Shown: positions 10,613-21,541 of the stretch, one piece after another
Numbering within the stretch: the first letter of the stretch is position 1
Layout: each line of letters opens with the position of its first letter
Source: Notospermus geniculatus
Lineage: Eukaryota; Nemertea; Pilidiophora; Heteronemertea; Lineidae
Direction: 5' to 3'
DNA length: 64,000 bases
Assembly: GCA_002633025.1 (NCBI GenBank)
Contig: NMRB01001965.1
Location: 30,860 to 94,859 of the forward strand
Translations under genes and position numbers: made by a program
Notes under the pieces: model-generated
Told to the model about the DNA's origin: nothing
Seen by the model: only the letters and a program-made list of their open reading frames with translations
Database searches by the model: none

Positions 10613-11281
10613 GAGGTATTGGTGGTTGGTAGGGTGTAGGTGTGGTGTTTTTGGGGGGTATTTTAGTGTCTGTATGGCCGGGGCGTATGGCTCTAGGGTT
10701 TTGAGTTTTAGAGGGTGGCTTTGTAGTTGTGGAAAGACTGAGGAAGGGGTGTTGGGATTGTCTCTGAGGAGTTTTAGGCCTTTTAGGGAATAAAGAGATT
10801 ATTTGACCACAAAAATGGCCATTTGTAACATTTTGCTTAAACAGTGTTGCGTTCGAGTAGAAAAAACACACAATTTCACAAGCCACCGTAGACAGCTGGT
10901 ATAGTCTGCCTCAGGCTAGAGGTGACATCAAAGGAATTTGACTTATGCGAGTTCTCGGAAATGTGACATGAGCTGTGGTTTCTTTATAAACCCAAATAAT
11001 CCAAATGGACAGGGTCTCTAATACTAATACCCATTGAATATAGAGTGTTCTAATAGCCATTGTATATAATGCCCTATCAAATTGAGCATGTGGTTTTCCT
11101 TGCATTTTACTTGTGGTCATTGAATGCATAGTCTATTTCCCATACCAAACATTCCTCTGATGTCACCTCTTTAGAAAAGTTCATTGGGTATTCCACCAAT
11201 CAGGAACAAAAGGTCGAAGGTTAAGGAATAAAAATTCTCCTCAAAATCAGCCCTAAAAACCCTCCTGGAAACCATTGCAAA
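10613..11281. other. Left part of an insertion into Gypsy G protease
   Basis: This non-coding stretch joins the Gypsy protease at 10612 to the BEL target site. Its other half is 22374-22573. Together they make an insertion of about 0.87 kb between protease codons, possibly flanked by a degenerate GGYCC duplication. I see no TIR or coding domain, so its class is unknown. Confidence 0.5.
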
Positions 11282-12730
11282 GCTCCTGTTGGGGCCAGTA
11301 ACCAAATTTCCCAAAGAATTCAACTCGGAGCCTTGCTGCCACAAATCTTTCTTTATCTAAACTTCCAAACTCCTGACTACACCATACATGACAAAACTTC
11401 ATTTACCCTATCTTTCTGAAGACAACTAGTGCTAAACTTCTCACACTCCGACTTCATTTCATGAGACGTATCAACAGGTTCTACAGGCTGATGTGTGTCA
11501 CCTTGATCTATAGTTAAACTGGGTCTATTCCCAAACACTCTAACATCAAAATAAGCGTCTGCGGCATCCCTAACCGTCCCCCGACCCTCAGGCACGGTCT
11601 CGCTTAGTTTAACGGGGTTGGATGGGGAGCGCGACTGAACTCTAGAGCAGTCGGTGACAGGCTCGACGGCATGGCAGCAGCTGGTCCAAATTCAGTGGCT
11701 CTCGTCATTGGGCCTACATTTGTAAAACTCATATTCTGACCGAGAGGTGCATCCGCCATACCATTTGTGTTATTCCCTGACGCAGGTCGAACCAACTGAC
11801 AAGCCTGACTGGGAAGACTTGCCCTCATCTGGTGGAACTGGTCGCAGAATTTCGCTATGTGTCCCATAAGACCACAGGTATAACAGGGTCCAAGGTTCCT
11901 CGAAGCCTGTGATCCTGGCCCAGTGGAAGATCTAGGGAAATTCCCCTGAAATCTCTTATTACCATAACCTTGTCCTTGGTTACCGAAACCTGAGTTTTGC
12001 CGGTAACCTGAATTCTGGTTTTGACCGAATTTCGTCTTTCCCTGAGGTGGTTTGCTTTGTCTTCCCTGGTTCTGCTGGTTCTGTTTTCCGCCATTCTGCG
12101 CCATCAACGTGCTAATTTGGTCTACTACTTTACCTAATGCCATCTCAACTTTGGCTACTAGATCTGAGTCAGTCGTGGCTGCCTCCTTGCCAGGTGCTGA
12201 CTGAGATCCAGTCTTATTCCCTTTACCCTTCTCTTTCGTGCTACCGTTATTATTACCTGTCCCAAGTTTGCGGATAGGATAACTGTCTGAATCTGCTCCC
12301 TCATTTACATCCTCATCGGAGTCATCACTATCTGAGTCCGATTCAGATTCAGGCCTAACCATCCTGGAAGAGGTAACTTTTCGCGCTGAGCGACGAGACC
12401 GTCTTCCCTCCGTTTCCATCGCAGTGCTGGGGTGACGTGTCTCAATGAAATTGACCACATCAGCCACAGCAGTGTCAATGTTAACTGGAGACCTTACAAA
12501 TTCTACTTGTACCTTCGCCTCCTCGTCCACCAGTCCATCAAAGAAACGGCGGAGGAGGTCTTCACCTCGAGTTTTCCTGTCCCTACCGGCATGCGCTTTG
12601 TCGTACAGGCGTTTTAATTCTGCCGCATAGTTCTCTACGCTTTCCCCAGGCCTCTGGTTCCTGTTGGCGAACAATAACCCAAATGTTTTAGACGACTCAA
12701 CCTTCCTAAAACGGTGAGCTAACTCCTGGG

Positions 12731-13010
12731 TCAGCAGCCTGAAACTGCTGCGAATTTCTACACTCAGCTGCCCGAAGACAAACTCCCCTGCTTTGCCTTG
12801 GAGCTTTGGCAGAATCTCATCTATCTTCTCCTCATTGTTCCACCCCATTCTAGTGGCCACATCATTGAGTCAGCAGCTTGAAACTGGTGCGAATTTCTAT
12901 ACTTAGTTGCCCGAAGACAAACTCCCCTGCTTTGCCTTGGAGCTTTGGCAGAATCTCGTCTATCTTCTCCTCATTGTTCCACCCCATTCTAGTGGCCACA
13001 TCATTGAACC
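12731..13010. repeat. 139-bp tandem duplication within gag
   Basis: TCAGCAGCYTGAAACTG starts at 12731 and again at 12870, and the copies continue through TCTAGTGGCCACATCATTGA. The 139-bp period is not a multiple of three, so the duplication breaks the gag frame. The copies differ at several sites, so it is not a trivial assembly echo. Confidence 0.85.
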
Positions 13011-13276
13011 TATTGATCCAAACTTCCCATGGCTCTGAGCCGGTGAATGGAGGAAGCTTTGGAGGTCTTTGTCTCAACGACTCTCTACTGTAGCACCTGG
13101 TAACGGATTCACAATTTACTACGTCAGCCAGGGACTGAGAGGAGCAGTTATCCGAGACAGAACTCTCATCATCAGAGTCCGCGACATCGGAGGCTAGAAC
13201 AACGGGTTTAATCACCGGTTGCCTATTAGCGTCTTCATTCGCAGAGTCTGACTTAGAGGTCGTGCCTAGGGTCCTG

Positions 13277-13413
13277 GGGCCTGATTCACAAAGCACACTT
13301 CGGCTAAGTGTGGTCTTAGTGTACTCTTAACTATTGTTCATAAATCCCCACACAATAGTTAAGAGTACACTAAGATCACACTTAGGCGTACGTGTGCTTT
13401 GTGAATCAGGCCC
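13277..13413. mobile_element. Foldback MITE of the GGGCC group, CTG duplication
   Basis: This 137-bp hairpin has ends GGGCCTGATTCACAAAGCAC and long complementary arms (AGTGTACTCTTAACTATTG...). CTG flanks both sides (13274-13276, 13414-13416). It interrupts the Gypsy gag frame. Confidence 0.85.
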
Positions 13414-13897
13414 CTGGTTCCCTGAGTCCGTCGCTTCGCATCTGATACCGACTGGGAGATGGAGACTAACTTAGACTCCATTTTCTTGAAACCAACTTCA
13501 AGACTTTGAGAAATTGCTTGGGCCACGCTCAAAGTTTCATACCGCTTTGGGCCAACATAAACTCAAAATTAAACATGAAAATTTCGGGAAACTGACACCC
13601 GACATGCCCGACGCAAAAACAACGCTACGGCGTTATAGTGCGCATGTCACTGCATGCGTCAACAACAATGCACGCACTCAATAAACTCGGTCCTTAGCAA
13701 CGAAAACATGCGGCAAACGATTGCCGAACGTCACATCCCGGCCCCTAAATGTTGAGCTACCGAAACATTTACCGAACAGTCCAAAAAACATACAACAACT
13801 CAACCTAAACATGAATGATTAAAAACACGACAGGATAAGAAACACACACTGTCCAAAAAACCCGTCTCTGATGAGACGTCCACAACTTCAGGGAAAT

Positions 13898-15028
13898 TCA
13901 TCCTGCAACGTCAGTGTCCTCGCGATCCGCGACTGATTCAAGCAAACAAAGCTTGGAAATAGGACGCATCAGAGTGTTAGTGGATGTTCTGACATCCGCA
14001 CTGCGTACATGACCATCGGTACCAGCGTACACCTTCACAACACGACCAAGAGGCCAATGTCCCCTGGCAACTCTATCGTCTGCCATCAATACAATGTCTC
14101 CGACAGCCAAGTCCTTGGTTTCGAAGACCCACTTAGAGCGCTTCTGAAGCAGAGGCGAGTATTCCGCAACCCAACGGCGCCAAAACACGTTACACAGATA
14201 CTGGATTTGCCTCCACCTTCGTCTGCTGTACACATCAGTTGGAACGAAAACTCCAGGGGGTAGCATCACATTCGAACGGCACAAGAGAAGATGACTTGGC
14301 GACAAAGCTTCCAAGTCAGTCGGGTCATCACTGACTGGCGTTATCGGCCGGCCGTTTACGATCGCCTCGACCTGGCACATCCAGGTCCGAAGTCCCTCAT
14401 CATCAAACGTCTGCATCTTCGCTACGGCAGACAGCACTTGGCGAACACTCCTAATGAGCCGCTCCCAGACCCCGCTCATGTGAGACGCCAGAGGGGGCTG
14501 GAACAACCAGTTGATCTCACGTTTCCTGAGCTCGTCAACTATCTGTTGCTGATTCCAATTCTTTATACATTCACGAAGTTCCTTTTCTCCTCCCACGAAG
14601 TTCGTACCATTATCAGAACGTACAGTATCTGGGGTACCCCGACGACTCGTGAAGCGAAAGAACGCATTTAGAAAAGAATGAGTATCTAGAGTGTGAGCCA
14701 GTTCGAGATGTATGGCTCTGCTCGCCAAGCAGGTAAAAAGACACCCATAACGCTTCTCTAGACTTCTCTCGCGTTTTACTTCAAATGGTCCGAAATAATC
14801 AATTCCAGTGAACCAGAAGGTCGGCTTGTCCGGCGTCACCCGATCTGAAGGCAGGTCGGCCATGACCTGAAACATAGGTTGTACCTTACGACGCTTGCAT
14901 TCCAAGCACTTCAAGGCTGCCCTCACTGCAGATTTGCCATTCAACGCTATACCTCCTCCGTGGTTTGCAATAGGGAGACAAGACCAATCCCTACAACTTT
15001 CCAAAAGGGACCGATAGTAAATTCTCAA
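13898..15028 (-). CDS. BEL/Pao integrase segment
   Basis: The 376-residue frame starts with the end of the HHCC zinc-binding part (ALKCLECKRRK). The core follows with D77 (FTGIDYFGPFEV), D139 (VRSDNGTNF) and E189 (SGVWERLI). The C-terminal domain (WVFETKDLAVGDIVLM...GHWPLGRVVKVYAG) is typical of BEL elements. Ending at 13898, it leaves room for the polypurine tract AGGGGCCGGGA before the 3' LTR. Its N-terminus is displaced from the rest of pol by about 1 kb of inserted repeats, so the polyprotein is interrupted even though the catalytic triad is intact. Confidence 0.85.
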   Translation of the reverse strand: MRIYYRSLLESCRDWSCLPIANHGGGIALNGKSAVRAALKCLECKRRKVQPMFQVMADLPSDRVTPDKPTFWFTGIDYFGPFEVKRERSLEKRYGCLFTCLASRAIHLELAHTLDTHSFLNAFFRFTSRRGTPDTVRSDNGTNFVGGEKELRECIKNWNQQQIVDELRKREINWLFQPPLASHMSGVWERLIRSVRQVLSAVAKMQTFDDEGLRTWMCQVEAIVNGRPITPVSDDPTDLEALSPSHLLLCRSNVMLPPGVFVPTDVYSRRRWRQIQYLCNVFWRRWVAEYSPLLQKRSKWVFETKDLAVGDIVLMADDRVARGHWPLGRVVKVYAGTDGHVRSADVRTSTNTLMRPISKLCLLESVADREDTDVAG

Positions 15029-15240
15029 GGACTTAGTGGCCTAGGTAGAACATGTATAATCCGTGTGCATTTCGTCATTGTCATGAATTTACTTTTTGCA
15101 GAACATGCAGTACGATCATAACTCGAAAGGGCTGAAAATTACCGCTATACCTGCTCCAGTGTGTGGAATAGGGAGAAAAGACCAATCCCTACAACTTTTC
15201 AAAAGGGACCGATAGTAAATTCTCAAAGAATTCGCAGAGA
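14946..15240. repeat. Duplicated segment at the insertion before BEL integrase
   Basis: CAATCCCTACAACTTT and GGGACCGATAGTAAATTCTC occur near 14989-15030 and again near 15182-15224, with matching CGCTATACCT upstream of each. The integrase frame loses homology where the first copy starts (about 14950), marking the edge of the inserted sequence. Confidence 0.7.
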
Positions 15241-15650
15241 TGTGCTAGTTCAGTCACCAGAGCCAATTTACTCACTGAAGCGGCAGAGCCAGTGTGGCGA
15301 GATTGACACGGCGGTTGTATACAGTGGTACAGCGAGACTTGAAATCAGTCAAGTTAGCATGGTTTGGTCTTGTGCTTGCTTCGAATAATTCCAATCTACC
15401 TAGTGTTTGATATTTGGCCCCTCATTACACTCGCTGTCATCGATTAAAGAGATGCCACCAGTTTTAATACGTACTATTTGACAGTGCATGGTGCGTAGTT
15501 GGTGCGTAGTAATACACAACTACCGCCTTTGCTACTACTGGCGAGAACGTGCGACTTTCTGACTCAAGGGGATGCCTAAAACATAACCGTGCAATCATAA
15601 TGGGCCACGGTCCCCACATGCATATATTTACACGCATTTGGTCTGTCNAT
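15241..15650. other. Inserted sequence within BEL pol, unassigned
   Basis: No coding homology or terminal repeats are visible. One N lies at 15648. The stretch belongs to the roughly 1-kb insertion separating RNase H from integrase. Confidence 0.45.
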
Positions 15651-15912
15651 ATCACCCATACTTAGGTTATTGATGATGCCCATTTCGATTATGCAACGAC
15701 CTTGATGATCAGAGGTCAAGGTCAAGGTCAAACGTGGTAATTTGAAATATCTGTGCCTGTGGTAGAGGTAGAGGCATGATATCACCCATACTTAGGTTAT
15801 TGAAGATGCCCATTTCGATTATGCAACGACCTTGATGATCAGAGGTCAAGGTCAAGGTCAAACTTGATAATTTGAAATATCTCTGCCTGTGGTAGAGGTA
15901 CAGGCAGAGGCA
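15651..15912. repeat. 130-bp tandem duplication with AGGTCA triplets
   Basis: ATCACCCATACTTAGGTTAT begins near 15650 and near 15780, and the two units are about 95% alike. Each contains GAGGTCAAGGTCAAGGTCAA, three head-to-tail AGGTCA half-sites without spacing. The unit end (CTGTGGTAGAGGTA) is itself short-repetitive. Confidence 0.85.
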
Positions 15913-16033
15913 TGATGTACCTTTGTTACCTAGTACCTTTATTACCTAGTACCTTTTTGCCGAGTACCTTTTTACCTAGTACCTCTATTACCTAGTACCT
16001 TTTTACCGGTACCTTTTTTACCGTACCTTTTTA
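15913..16033. repeat. Minisatellite of CCTAGTACCTTTWTTA units
   Basis: About seven degenerate 15-17-bp units containing GTACCTTT are arranged head to tail, abutting the end of the BEL pol frame. Confidence 0.85.
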
Positions 16034-19000
16034 TCTGACCTCTATCAACGTGCCTTGATCTCTATCAATGTACCATTCATGTACCGGTAGAAGCACCTGT
16101 ACTATCGGGAACCATTCGACATTTACAATGTCATCTTTTTCTGAGACAGAGATCGGCTTCAAGGAAACCCCTGTGCGCTGGAGGTCACCCCTACGCCGAG
16201 CCTTCACCCGATCAAGCAAATGTGTCCTGATTCTAAGGAGCCAAGCGAAGTTCTTCTTGAGCCCGATCCAAGAGGAATGACGCTCAACAAATCTCATCAA
16301 TGAACCTTTCTCCAATTTTGTTCCATTCTCAGCCAAGTACACATCCTTAGGATGCTTAACCTCATCGTCAGTGTCGGCCACCAGTCCACTACTACAGTCA
16401 ACAGGCCAGTGCTGTTCTGTCATTCTAAGAAAGGCCGGCCCAATGAACCACCTATCACTCGACAATAACTCGTCTGCATGGAGCCCCCTAGACAAGTCAT
16501 CAGCAGGGTTAGATGACGAGTCGATATGACGCCACTGACTGGGTTGAGAGCCACTGTGGATCGGAGCAACCCGATTTGCAACGAATGTCAGGAAACGCTT
16601 CTCCTCACTCCGAATGTAGCTCAAAACCACAGTACTATCACTCCAGAAAACGCTTTCATGAATGGACAAGTCCAGTTCTGTCCTAATCACCCTGTCAAGA
16701 GACACGGCTAATGTCGCAGCGCACAACTCCAGGCGTGGAATTGTCAGTTTCTTTATTGGAGCAAGACGCGATTTTGCCATGACCAGATTACAATGAATAT
16801 TCCCATCCTTATCCACCAACCTGAGGTAGGAGACTGCCCCATAAGCGACCTCAGACGCATCAGCAAAATGATGCAGCTGACACACAGAAATGTTCGCAAA
16901 CAGGAGACCAGGGGCAATGCAACGGTCTATTCTCAGAGCTGAGAGCTTGCAAAGATCATCCCACCACCTAATCCACTGAAGACGAATGCGCTCCGGAAGA
17001 GGGTCATCCCATGAACAGCCAAGCTTGCACGTCTCTTGAAGCAAAGCCTTCGCAGGAACCACAAAGGGAGCCAACAGCCCCAAGGGATCATACACAGAGC
17101 TGACACTACTAAGCATTCCCCTACGAGTCAAAGGTGTGTCTGTCAAGTCACCTATTTGGAAGCCTAGCTTGTCTTCTTCTACATGCCATGTCACCCCAAG
17201 CGCCCGATCGGACGGTAACCGTTCCTTGTCCAAGTCTAAGTTCATGACAGATTTTGACCTTTCAGATCTTGGGATGGCATTCAACAGTTCTCGACTGTTG
17301 CTCAAATACTTGTGTACTCTCCAACCTCCCTTGGGAAGCAGTTGCCGCAGTTCAGTGGCGCGCTGTATTCCCTTCTCAACACAGTCCTCAGACTTGAGGC
17401 AATCATCAACATATATGTTCTGGGTCACCATTTCTATTGTTTCCCTGGGAAACTCAGATGCGTTATCCTCTGCTGTCAAACGCAACGCATAGGAGGTGCA
17501 GGAGGGGCTCCATACTCCCCCAAATGGATGAACAACCATCCGATATTCAGTCACCTCATCGCAATCATCATCGTCGCACCACAGAAATCTCAGTACATCA
17601 CAATCCTCAGGGGCAACCCTCACCTGATGGAACATGGCCTCTATGTCAGCCATAAAGGCCACGCTCCCTTGCCTAAATTTCAACAACACCCCAAGCAACT
17701 TTGAGGCCAAAAAATCAGGTCCTGAATGAACCCGATCGTTCAACGAGACACCTCGGTAGGTTGCGGCGCAATCAAATACAATTCTAACCTTATCGGGTTT
17801 GTGCACATTCAAAACTGGATGGTGAGGCAGGAACCACACTTTTCCGTCAGATCTACAAAGCCCACCAGCTGGGACCCTTTGAGCATAGTTCATCTCAATG
17901 AGGTCGCGAATTCCTGCCTCGTATCTTTTCTTAAGCTCAGAATCCTTGCTCAACCGACGACGCAATAATTTCAAGCGATGCTCAGCGATTGCCCTATTGT
18001 TGGACAGATTGGGGGTTTCAGATTTAAAGGGAATCTTCATTTGATAGTGACCATTCAAAAGGACTGTGCTCTCCTTCCAAAGGTTTAGGACCCTCTTATC
18101 TACAACCGACATTTCATGTCGTTCAGTTACCATAGGGTCGATAGACTCCAATTTCCAGAACCTCTCCAATTGGTCAATAAGCTGCTGATCAGCTGAAACA
18201 TGGTGAACTTCAGCTCGATGTGAACTTGGCCCACCCATGGGACCGTTCACCGTCCATCCTAACACCGTCCTGACAGCATAGGGCTCACCTGGGCTACCAT
18301 TCCGCACCTCTTCGGGAATCAATGCCACTGAAGCATCCTGTCCTAACAACAGGTCTACTCTACCGCTTTCAAGTTTCTGAACATCAATCCCCTCAAGGTG
18401 GGGCCATCTTTCTAAATCTGTAGATCTGACAATCCCTTGAGTTCCCACGTTGAGATCACCTCTAGTGTACATGCATGGAACTTCAAGTAAATTCTGCTCG
18501 TTTATGTCCAGGACATCCAAAGACACGATAGAAGTAGACGTTAAGCTACCGCTCTTCTCAAGGGTGCTAAGAACCAAACTCTCAGTCTCACCCTTGACTC
18601 CGATTTCATCTGCCAACCTCTGAGTGCAAAATGATGCTGTAGACCCACTATCGAGGCGAGCATAAACCTCAACGACCGTACCTGTATCCCGATTTCTGAC
18701 CTTGACTGGCAAGATAGGCAACAACGTCCTATGAGTCTCTGCCCCGGCCCCAATGAGGTGACTACCTTCGCCCTTGACATCTTTCTTATTTTCCTTCTTA
18801 CTATTCTCCACAGCCTGACCACTACCACCTGTACTCTGAGAGGGGACAGGTTTAGAATCTCTGCTCAAATGAAGGAGGGTATTGTGCCTCCTACCACATC
18901 CTGAAGCTGTACATGTTATTTCACGTCTACATTCGTGGGCACCGTGGCCACCTCTGAGGCAAAGGAAACATAGGTGGTTCTCCTTTGCAAACTTGAACCT

Positions 19001-19321
19001 TACTTCAGGAGACTTCCCCTTGAACTGGCCACAGTTTACGATACTATGACTACCCTTGCACATGGGGCACTCAGGTTTAGGCGGAGGTGCCTCTGTGTTC
19101 TTTGAGACACGCTTATTACCTCCCCCTAACTCGCGCGCCTGTACTGCCGGCTTTGTGTTCTGTTGAACCGGTTCAGCTTCTGTGCTGTGAGCAGAACCTA
19201 CAGGTTTTCTTGGATCCCTACTAACTCTATCATTAGGCCTAGTTGGCGCAGGATTAGCTTCGCCCAGCTTACCATAAACCGGGTCGGTCTTCTCCCTAGC
19301 CCCCATCAACACAAAGTGCAC
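16031..19321 (-). CDS. BEL/Pao pol: Cys-rich fingers, protease, RT, RNase H
   Basis: The frame is 1096 residues and unbroken. It holds Cys-rich knuckles near residues 85-145 (CPMCKGSHSIVNC, CFLCLRGGHGAHEC). An A17-type aspartic protease follows with DSG at 224-226 (ARLDSGSTASFC). RT has FMADIEAMFHQV near 558 and YVDD at 637-640, and RNase H follows (HHFADASEVAYGAV, IPRLELCAA). These process the polyprotein and copy element RNA into cDNA. The start shown is the first Met after an upstream duplication that separates it from gag. The last residues run into the minisatellite, so the true C-terminus is displaced. Confidence 0.9.
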   Translation of the reverse strand: MHFVLMGAREKTDPVYGKLGEANPAPTRPNDRVSRDPRKPVGSAHSTEAEPVQQNTKPAVQARELGGGNKRVSKNTEAPPPKPECPMCKGSHSIVNCGQFKGKSPEVRFKFAKENHLCFLCLRGGHGAHECRREITCTASGCGRRHNTLLHLSRDSKPVPSQSTGGSGQAVENSKKENKKDVKGEGSHLIGAGAETHRTLLPILPVKVRNRDTGTVVEVYARLDSGSTASFCTQRLADEIGVKGETESLVLSTLEKSGSLTSTSIVSLDVLDINEQNLLEVPCMYTRGDLNVGTQGIVRSTDLERWPHLEGIDVQKLESGRVDLLLGQDASVALIPEEVRNGSPGEPYAVRTVLGWTVNGPMGGPSSHRAEVHHVSADQQLIDQLERFWKLESIDPMVTERHEMSVVDKRVLNLWKESTVLLNGHYQMKIPFKSETPNLSNNRAIAEHRLKLLRRRLSKDSELKKRYEAGIRDLIEMNYAQRVPAGGLCRSDGKVWFLPHHPVLNVHKPDKVRIVFDCAATYRGVSLNDRVHSGPDFLASKLLGVLLKFRQGSVAFMADIEAMFHQVRVAPEDCDVLRFLWCDDDDCDEVTEYRMVVHPFGGVWSPSCTSYALRLTAEDNASEFPRETIEMVTQNIYVDDCLKSEDCVEKGIQRATELRQLLPKGGWRVHKYLSNSRELLNAIPRSERSKSVMNLDLDKERLPSDRALGVTWHVEEDKLGFQIGDLTDTPLTRRGMLSSVSSVYDPLGLLAPFVVPAKALLQETCKLGCSWDDPLPERIRLQWIRWWDDLCKLSALRIDRCIAPGLLFANISVCQLHHFADASEVAYGAVSYLRLVDKDGNIHCNLVMAKSRLAPIKKLTIPRLELCAATLAVSLDRVIRTELDLSIHESVFWSDSTVVLSYIRSEEKRFLTFVANRVAPIHSGSQPSQWRHIDSSSNPADDLSRGLHADELLSSDRWFIGPAFLRMTEQHWPVDCSSGLVADTDDEVKHPKDVYLAENGTKLEKGSLMRFVERHSSWIGLKKNFAWLLRIRTHLLDRVKARRRGDLQRTGVSLKPISVSEKDDIVNVEWFPIVQVLLPVHEWYIDRDQGTLIEVR

Positions 19322-19362
19322 CAGTTGCGCCAGCGATTGGGGCGCTGTCTATGATAAATAGT

Positions 19363-19492
19363 CTTCTCAAGGGTGCTAAGAACCAAACTCTCAGTCTCAC
19401 CCTTGACTCCGATTTCATCTCTTCTCCCTAGCCCCCATCAACACAAAGTGCACCAGTTGCGCCAGCGATTGGGGCGCTGTCTATGATAAATA
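19363..19492. repeat. Duplication with templated insert at the gag-pol boundary
   Basis: CTCCCTAGCCCCCATCAACA and the 70 bp after it occur at about 19292 and again at about 19424. Between the copies lies a second copy of roughly 57 bp from the protease region (18556-18611, CTTCTCAAGGGTGCTAAGAA...). This looks like template switching during replication or repair. It puts stop codons between gag and pol. Confidence 0.8.
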
Positions 19493-21442
19493 GTTGCGCC
19501 AGCTGAGGGTACTTCCCTGTTCTGTGCGCTTGCTCAACCGCTGATTTTCGCCATCGATTTTGTAAATACGAAGGCAGTTTCTCTACAATCCTACTCATAG
19601 TACGTTGGTTGTCAACTTCGCCAGTCTTACCCATTGAACCCAGGATTTCTGAACAACTTCTCAGATCATCAGCGAATGCTTCCAGAGCTTGACCATCGTT
19701 GGATCTGATTTGCCTACCGGACGTCACTTTCTCAATCCAGGCCTGCATTATGGTGAACTCATTCCCGAAGCGCTCACGCAACAAACTCCTTGCACTCTCT
19801 GATACCCAGTTGTGGGGTCCATCAGGGTGCAACACTGTATAACCTGCTTCGCCTTACCCGTACAATATTGCATAAGTCGCGTCAACTTAGCGCCATCATC
19901 AACCACTCGTGTCCCAACAGCCTGATCAAATGAAATCATGAAGGACCAATATTTAAAGATAATATATCACGGATATTTTCGCGGGCCACGAAATTCATTG
20001 TTTATTTACATTTTGTTTGTTTATGTCCAGGGTTTCTTTGTCTTATGAGCAAATTGTTGGTGGCATGCCCGTCTAGAAATTCTGTTGATTCCAGAAGTAT
20101 TCATTTTGGTGGGTCGGCATGTCCCAAAAGTCCAAAACAACATAAAGTAAACATCCATGTTTACAAACAATGAATGTAAACAATGAAGTCGTGATATATT
20201 ATCTTTAAGCGGATCACCATCAAAACCTTCAAGGTCAGTCTTGGGTAACTGCATTGTATCTAACATAAGCCGCTGGGTGAACGTCTGATTTTCCAACATT
20301 GTCCTAGCCAAGTCGTCAGGTCTCGTGTTTATAAACCCAGGAGGTTGTGTTGTGCCACCAGGCCATGATGCATAGGGAGCCTGGGATGGCGGCAAGAAGG
20401 ACTGAGAACATGGTGGACCATCCGACATGCCAAGACCTGGATGATGTGCTAATCCAAATTGCTGCTGAAGAGCATGCCCATTTCTGGCATCTACACCTGG
20501 CATTGAGAACTGCTGTACAGGAATATTAGCCTGAGAAACCTCACCAATATTAGGAGCAATATACGAACCTTCCATACCTGATTGATGCGAAGCACCAAAG
20601 CCTACTTGAGAAGCTGGACCGTGCGTGGGGTTCCACTGATGAAAAGGGTTTCCACCACGAATGGACGGATCGAGTCCCACCGCTGATGAATTCACGATCC
20701 AAGGCTGAGAGGTCCCATCTACGCCGGACACCGGCAGGTGATACGCTGGAAAGGAGACTGGAATTGAGTGAGCGGACATTGGATTGAATGACAGTGGTAC
20801 ATTCTGACGAACTACCGAATCAACTGCTTGGGGCTGAAAATCATGAGTGGGAGACACAAACTTAGGAGAAGTCTGAGACACCCCTAGCATGGGGTTACCC
20901 GCACCTACAAGCGGGGGCGCTTGGGCAATTTTAGGCAAAGTTGAGCTTAAACCAACCTGATCTGGGCCAATCCCAGTCTCAGGTGAGTGCGCATAATCAT
21001 AACTACCACCAGCAAAAGACTGCCTGGGGCCATCCCCAGACTGCCTTGACACACTCCCCTGAGATTGCTCAATCTCTGACACTTGTTCCAACCCTAACTC
21101 AGGGCCCACACCCATTGCGTGGGCAGGAACCACATGCGCACCAACATTGGGTGCACTCCAAGGCGCAGGAGACTCAGATACCATACGTTCTGGTTCAGAA
21201 TGTTCGTGTCCTTGTGGGGTAAAGCACTGTCCATTTACTGTTGGAAACGAAACGTGTTGCTGATCAACTGGAGTAGGGCTCCTGCTCGGAGTGACACTGC
21301 CAACACTGCTACCTGCAGTGCCACCGGAACTTGTAGATATGCTCCTACGAAGCGACCGCTCGAGTTCCAAACACTGAAGCCTGGTCTTCAGTATTTCGGC
21401 TTCCAAATATCTGGCAAAACGGGGATCCGACAGGACATCCAT
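19428..21442 (-). pseudogene. BEL/Pao gag, interrupted by a MITE and a frameshift
   Basis: The first frame starts MDVLSDPRFARYLEAEIL and runs through about 380 residues of low-complexity Pro/Ser/Gln/Gly sequence to LEGFDGDPLK. It continues beyond the TTAA MITE as YWSFMISFDQAVGTRV, the conserved start of the BEL gag core (DUF1759-like). A frameshift near 19790 precedes SARSLLRERFGNEFTIMQAW. Gag forms the particle; this copy cannot be read through. Confidence 0.8.
19957..20204. mobile_element. TTAA-flanked MITE in BEL gag
   Basis: Inverted ends AGATAATATATCACG are flanked by TTAA (19953-19956 and 20205-20208). Deleting the 248-bp element and one TTAA joins GATCCGC-TTAA-ATATTGG and restores the gag codons D-P-L-K-Y-W exactly. 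The TTAA site suggests piggyBac-like mobilisation. Confidence 0.9.
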
Positions 21443-21541
21443 GACTGCGTCTAACGAATTCGTCGCTCTTCTTAGTTACCGTCCCTCACCGAAGACTGCT
21501 GTTCCAACCAACATCTGTCGTGGGCATAGCGATTTCACTTA

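Larger units (their letters stand above)
11397..13539 (-). pseudogene. Gypsy gag-protease fragment within the BEL LTR
   Basis: On the minus strand gag begins without its N-terminus (VAQAISQSLEVGF...). It contains the conserved LPPFTGSEPWEVWI capsid start, a 139-bp internal duplication, an acidic DSDSDDSDED stretch, a Gln/Asn/Gly-rich region and one CX2CX4HX4C knuckle (CYTCGLMGHIAKFC). After a stop a second frame starts MPEGRGTVRD, the protease leader, and is cut at the LTR boundary. A closely similar copy lies at 22.6-23.8 kb. Confidence 0.85.
11287..13735 (-). repeat. BEL 3' LTR, chimeric, interrupted by a Gypsy fragment
   Basis: Its first 196 bp (13540-13735) match 22173-22368 with about two differences. 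Its last 108 bp (11287-11394) match 21542-21649 with about three. The 523-bp middle of the 5' LTR is missing and 2.14 kb of Gypsy gag-protease sequence takes its place. The 5-bp duplications outside both LTRs are intact, so the change followed integration. Confidence 0.85.

Noticed and set aside
15700-15760. CRISPR-like array
   Set aside because: Only two units occur, they are long and nearly identical without distinct spacers, and the genome is eukaryotic.
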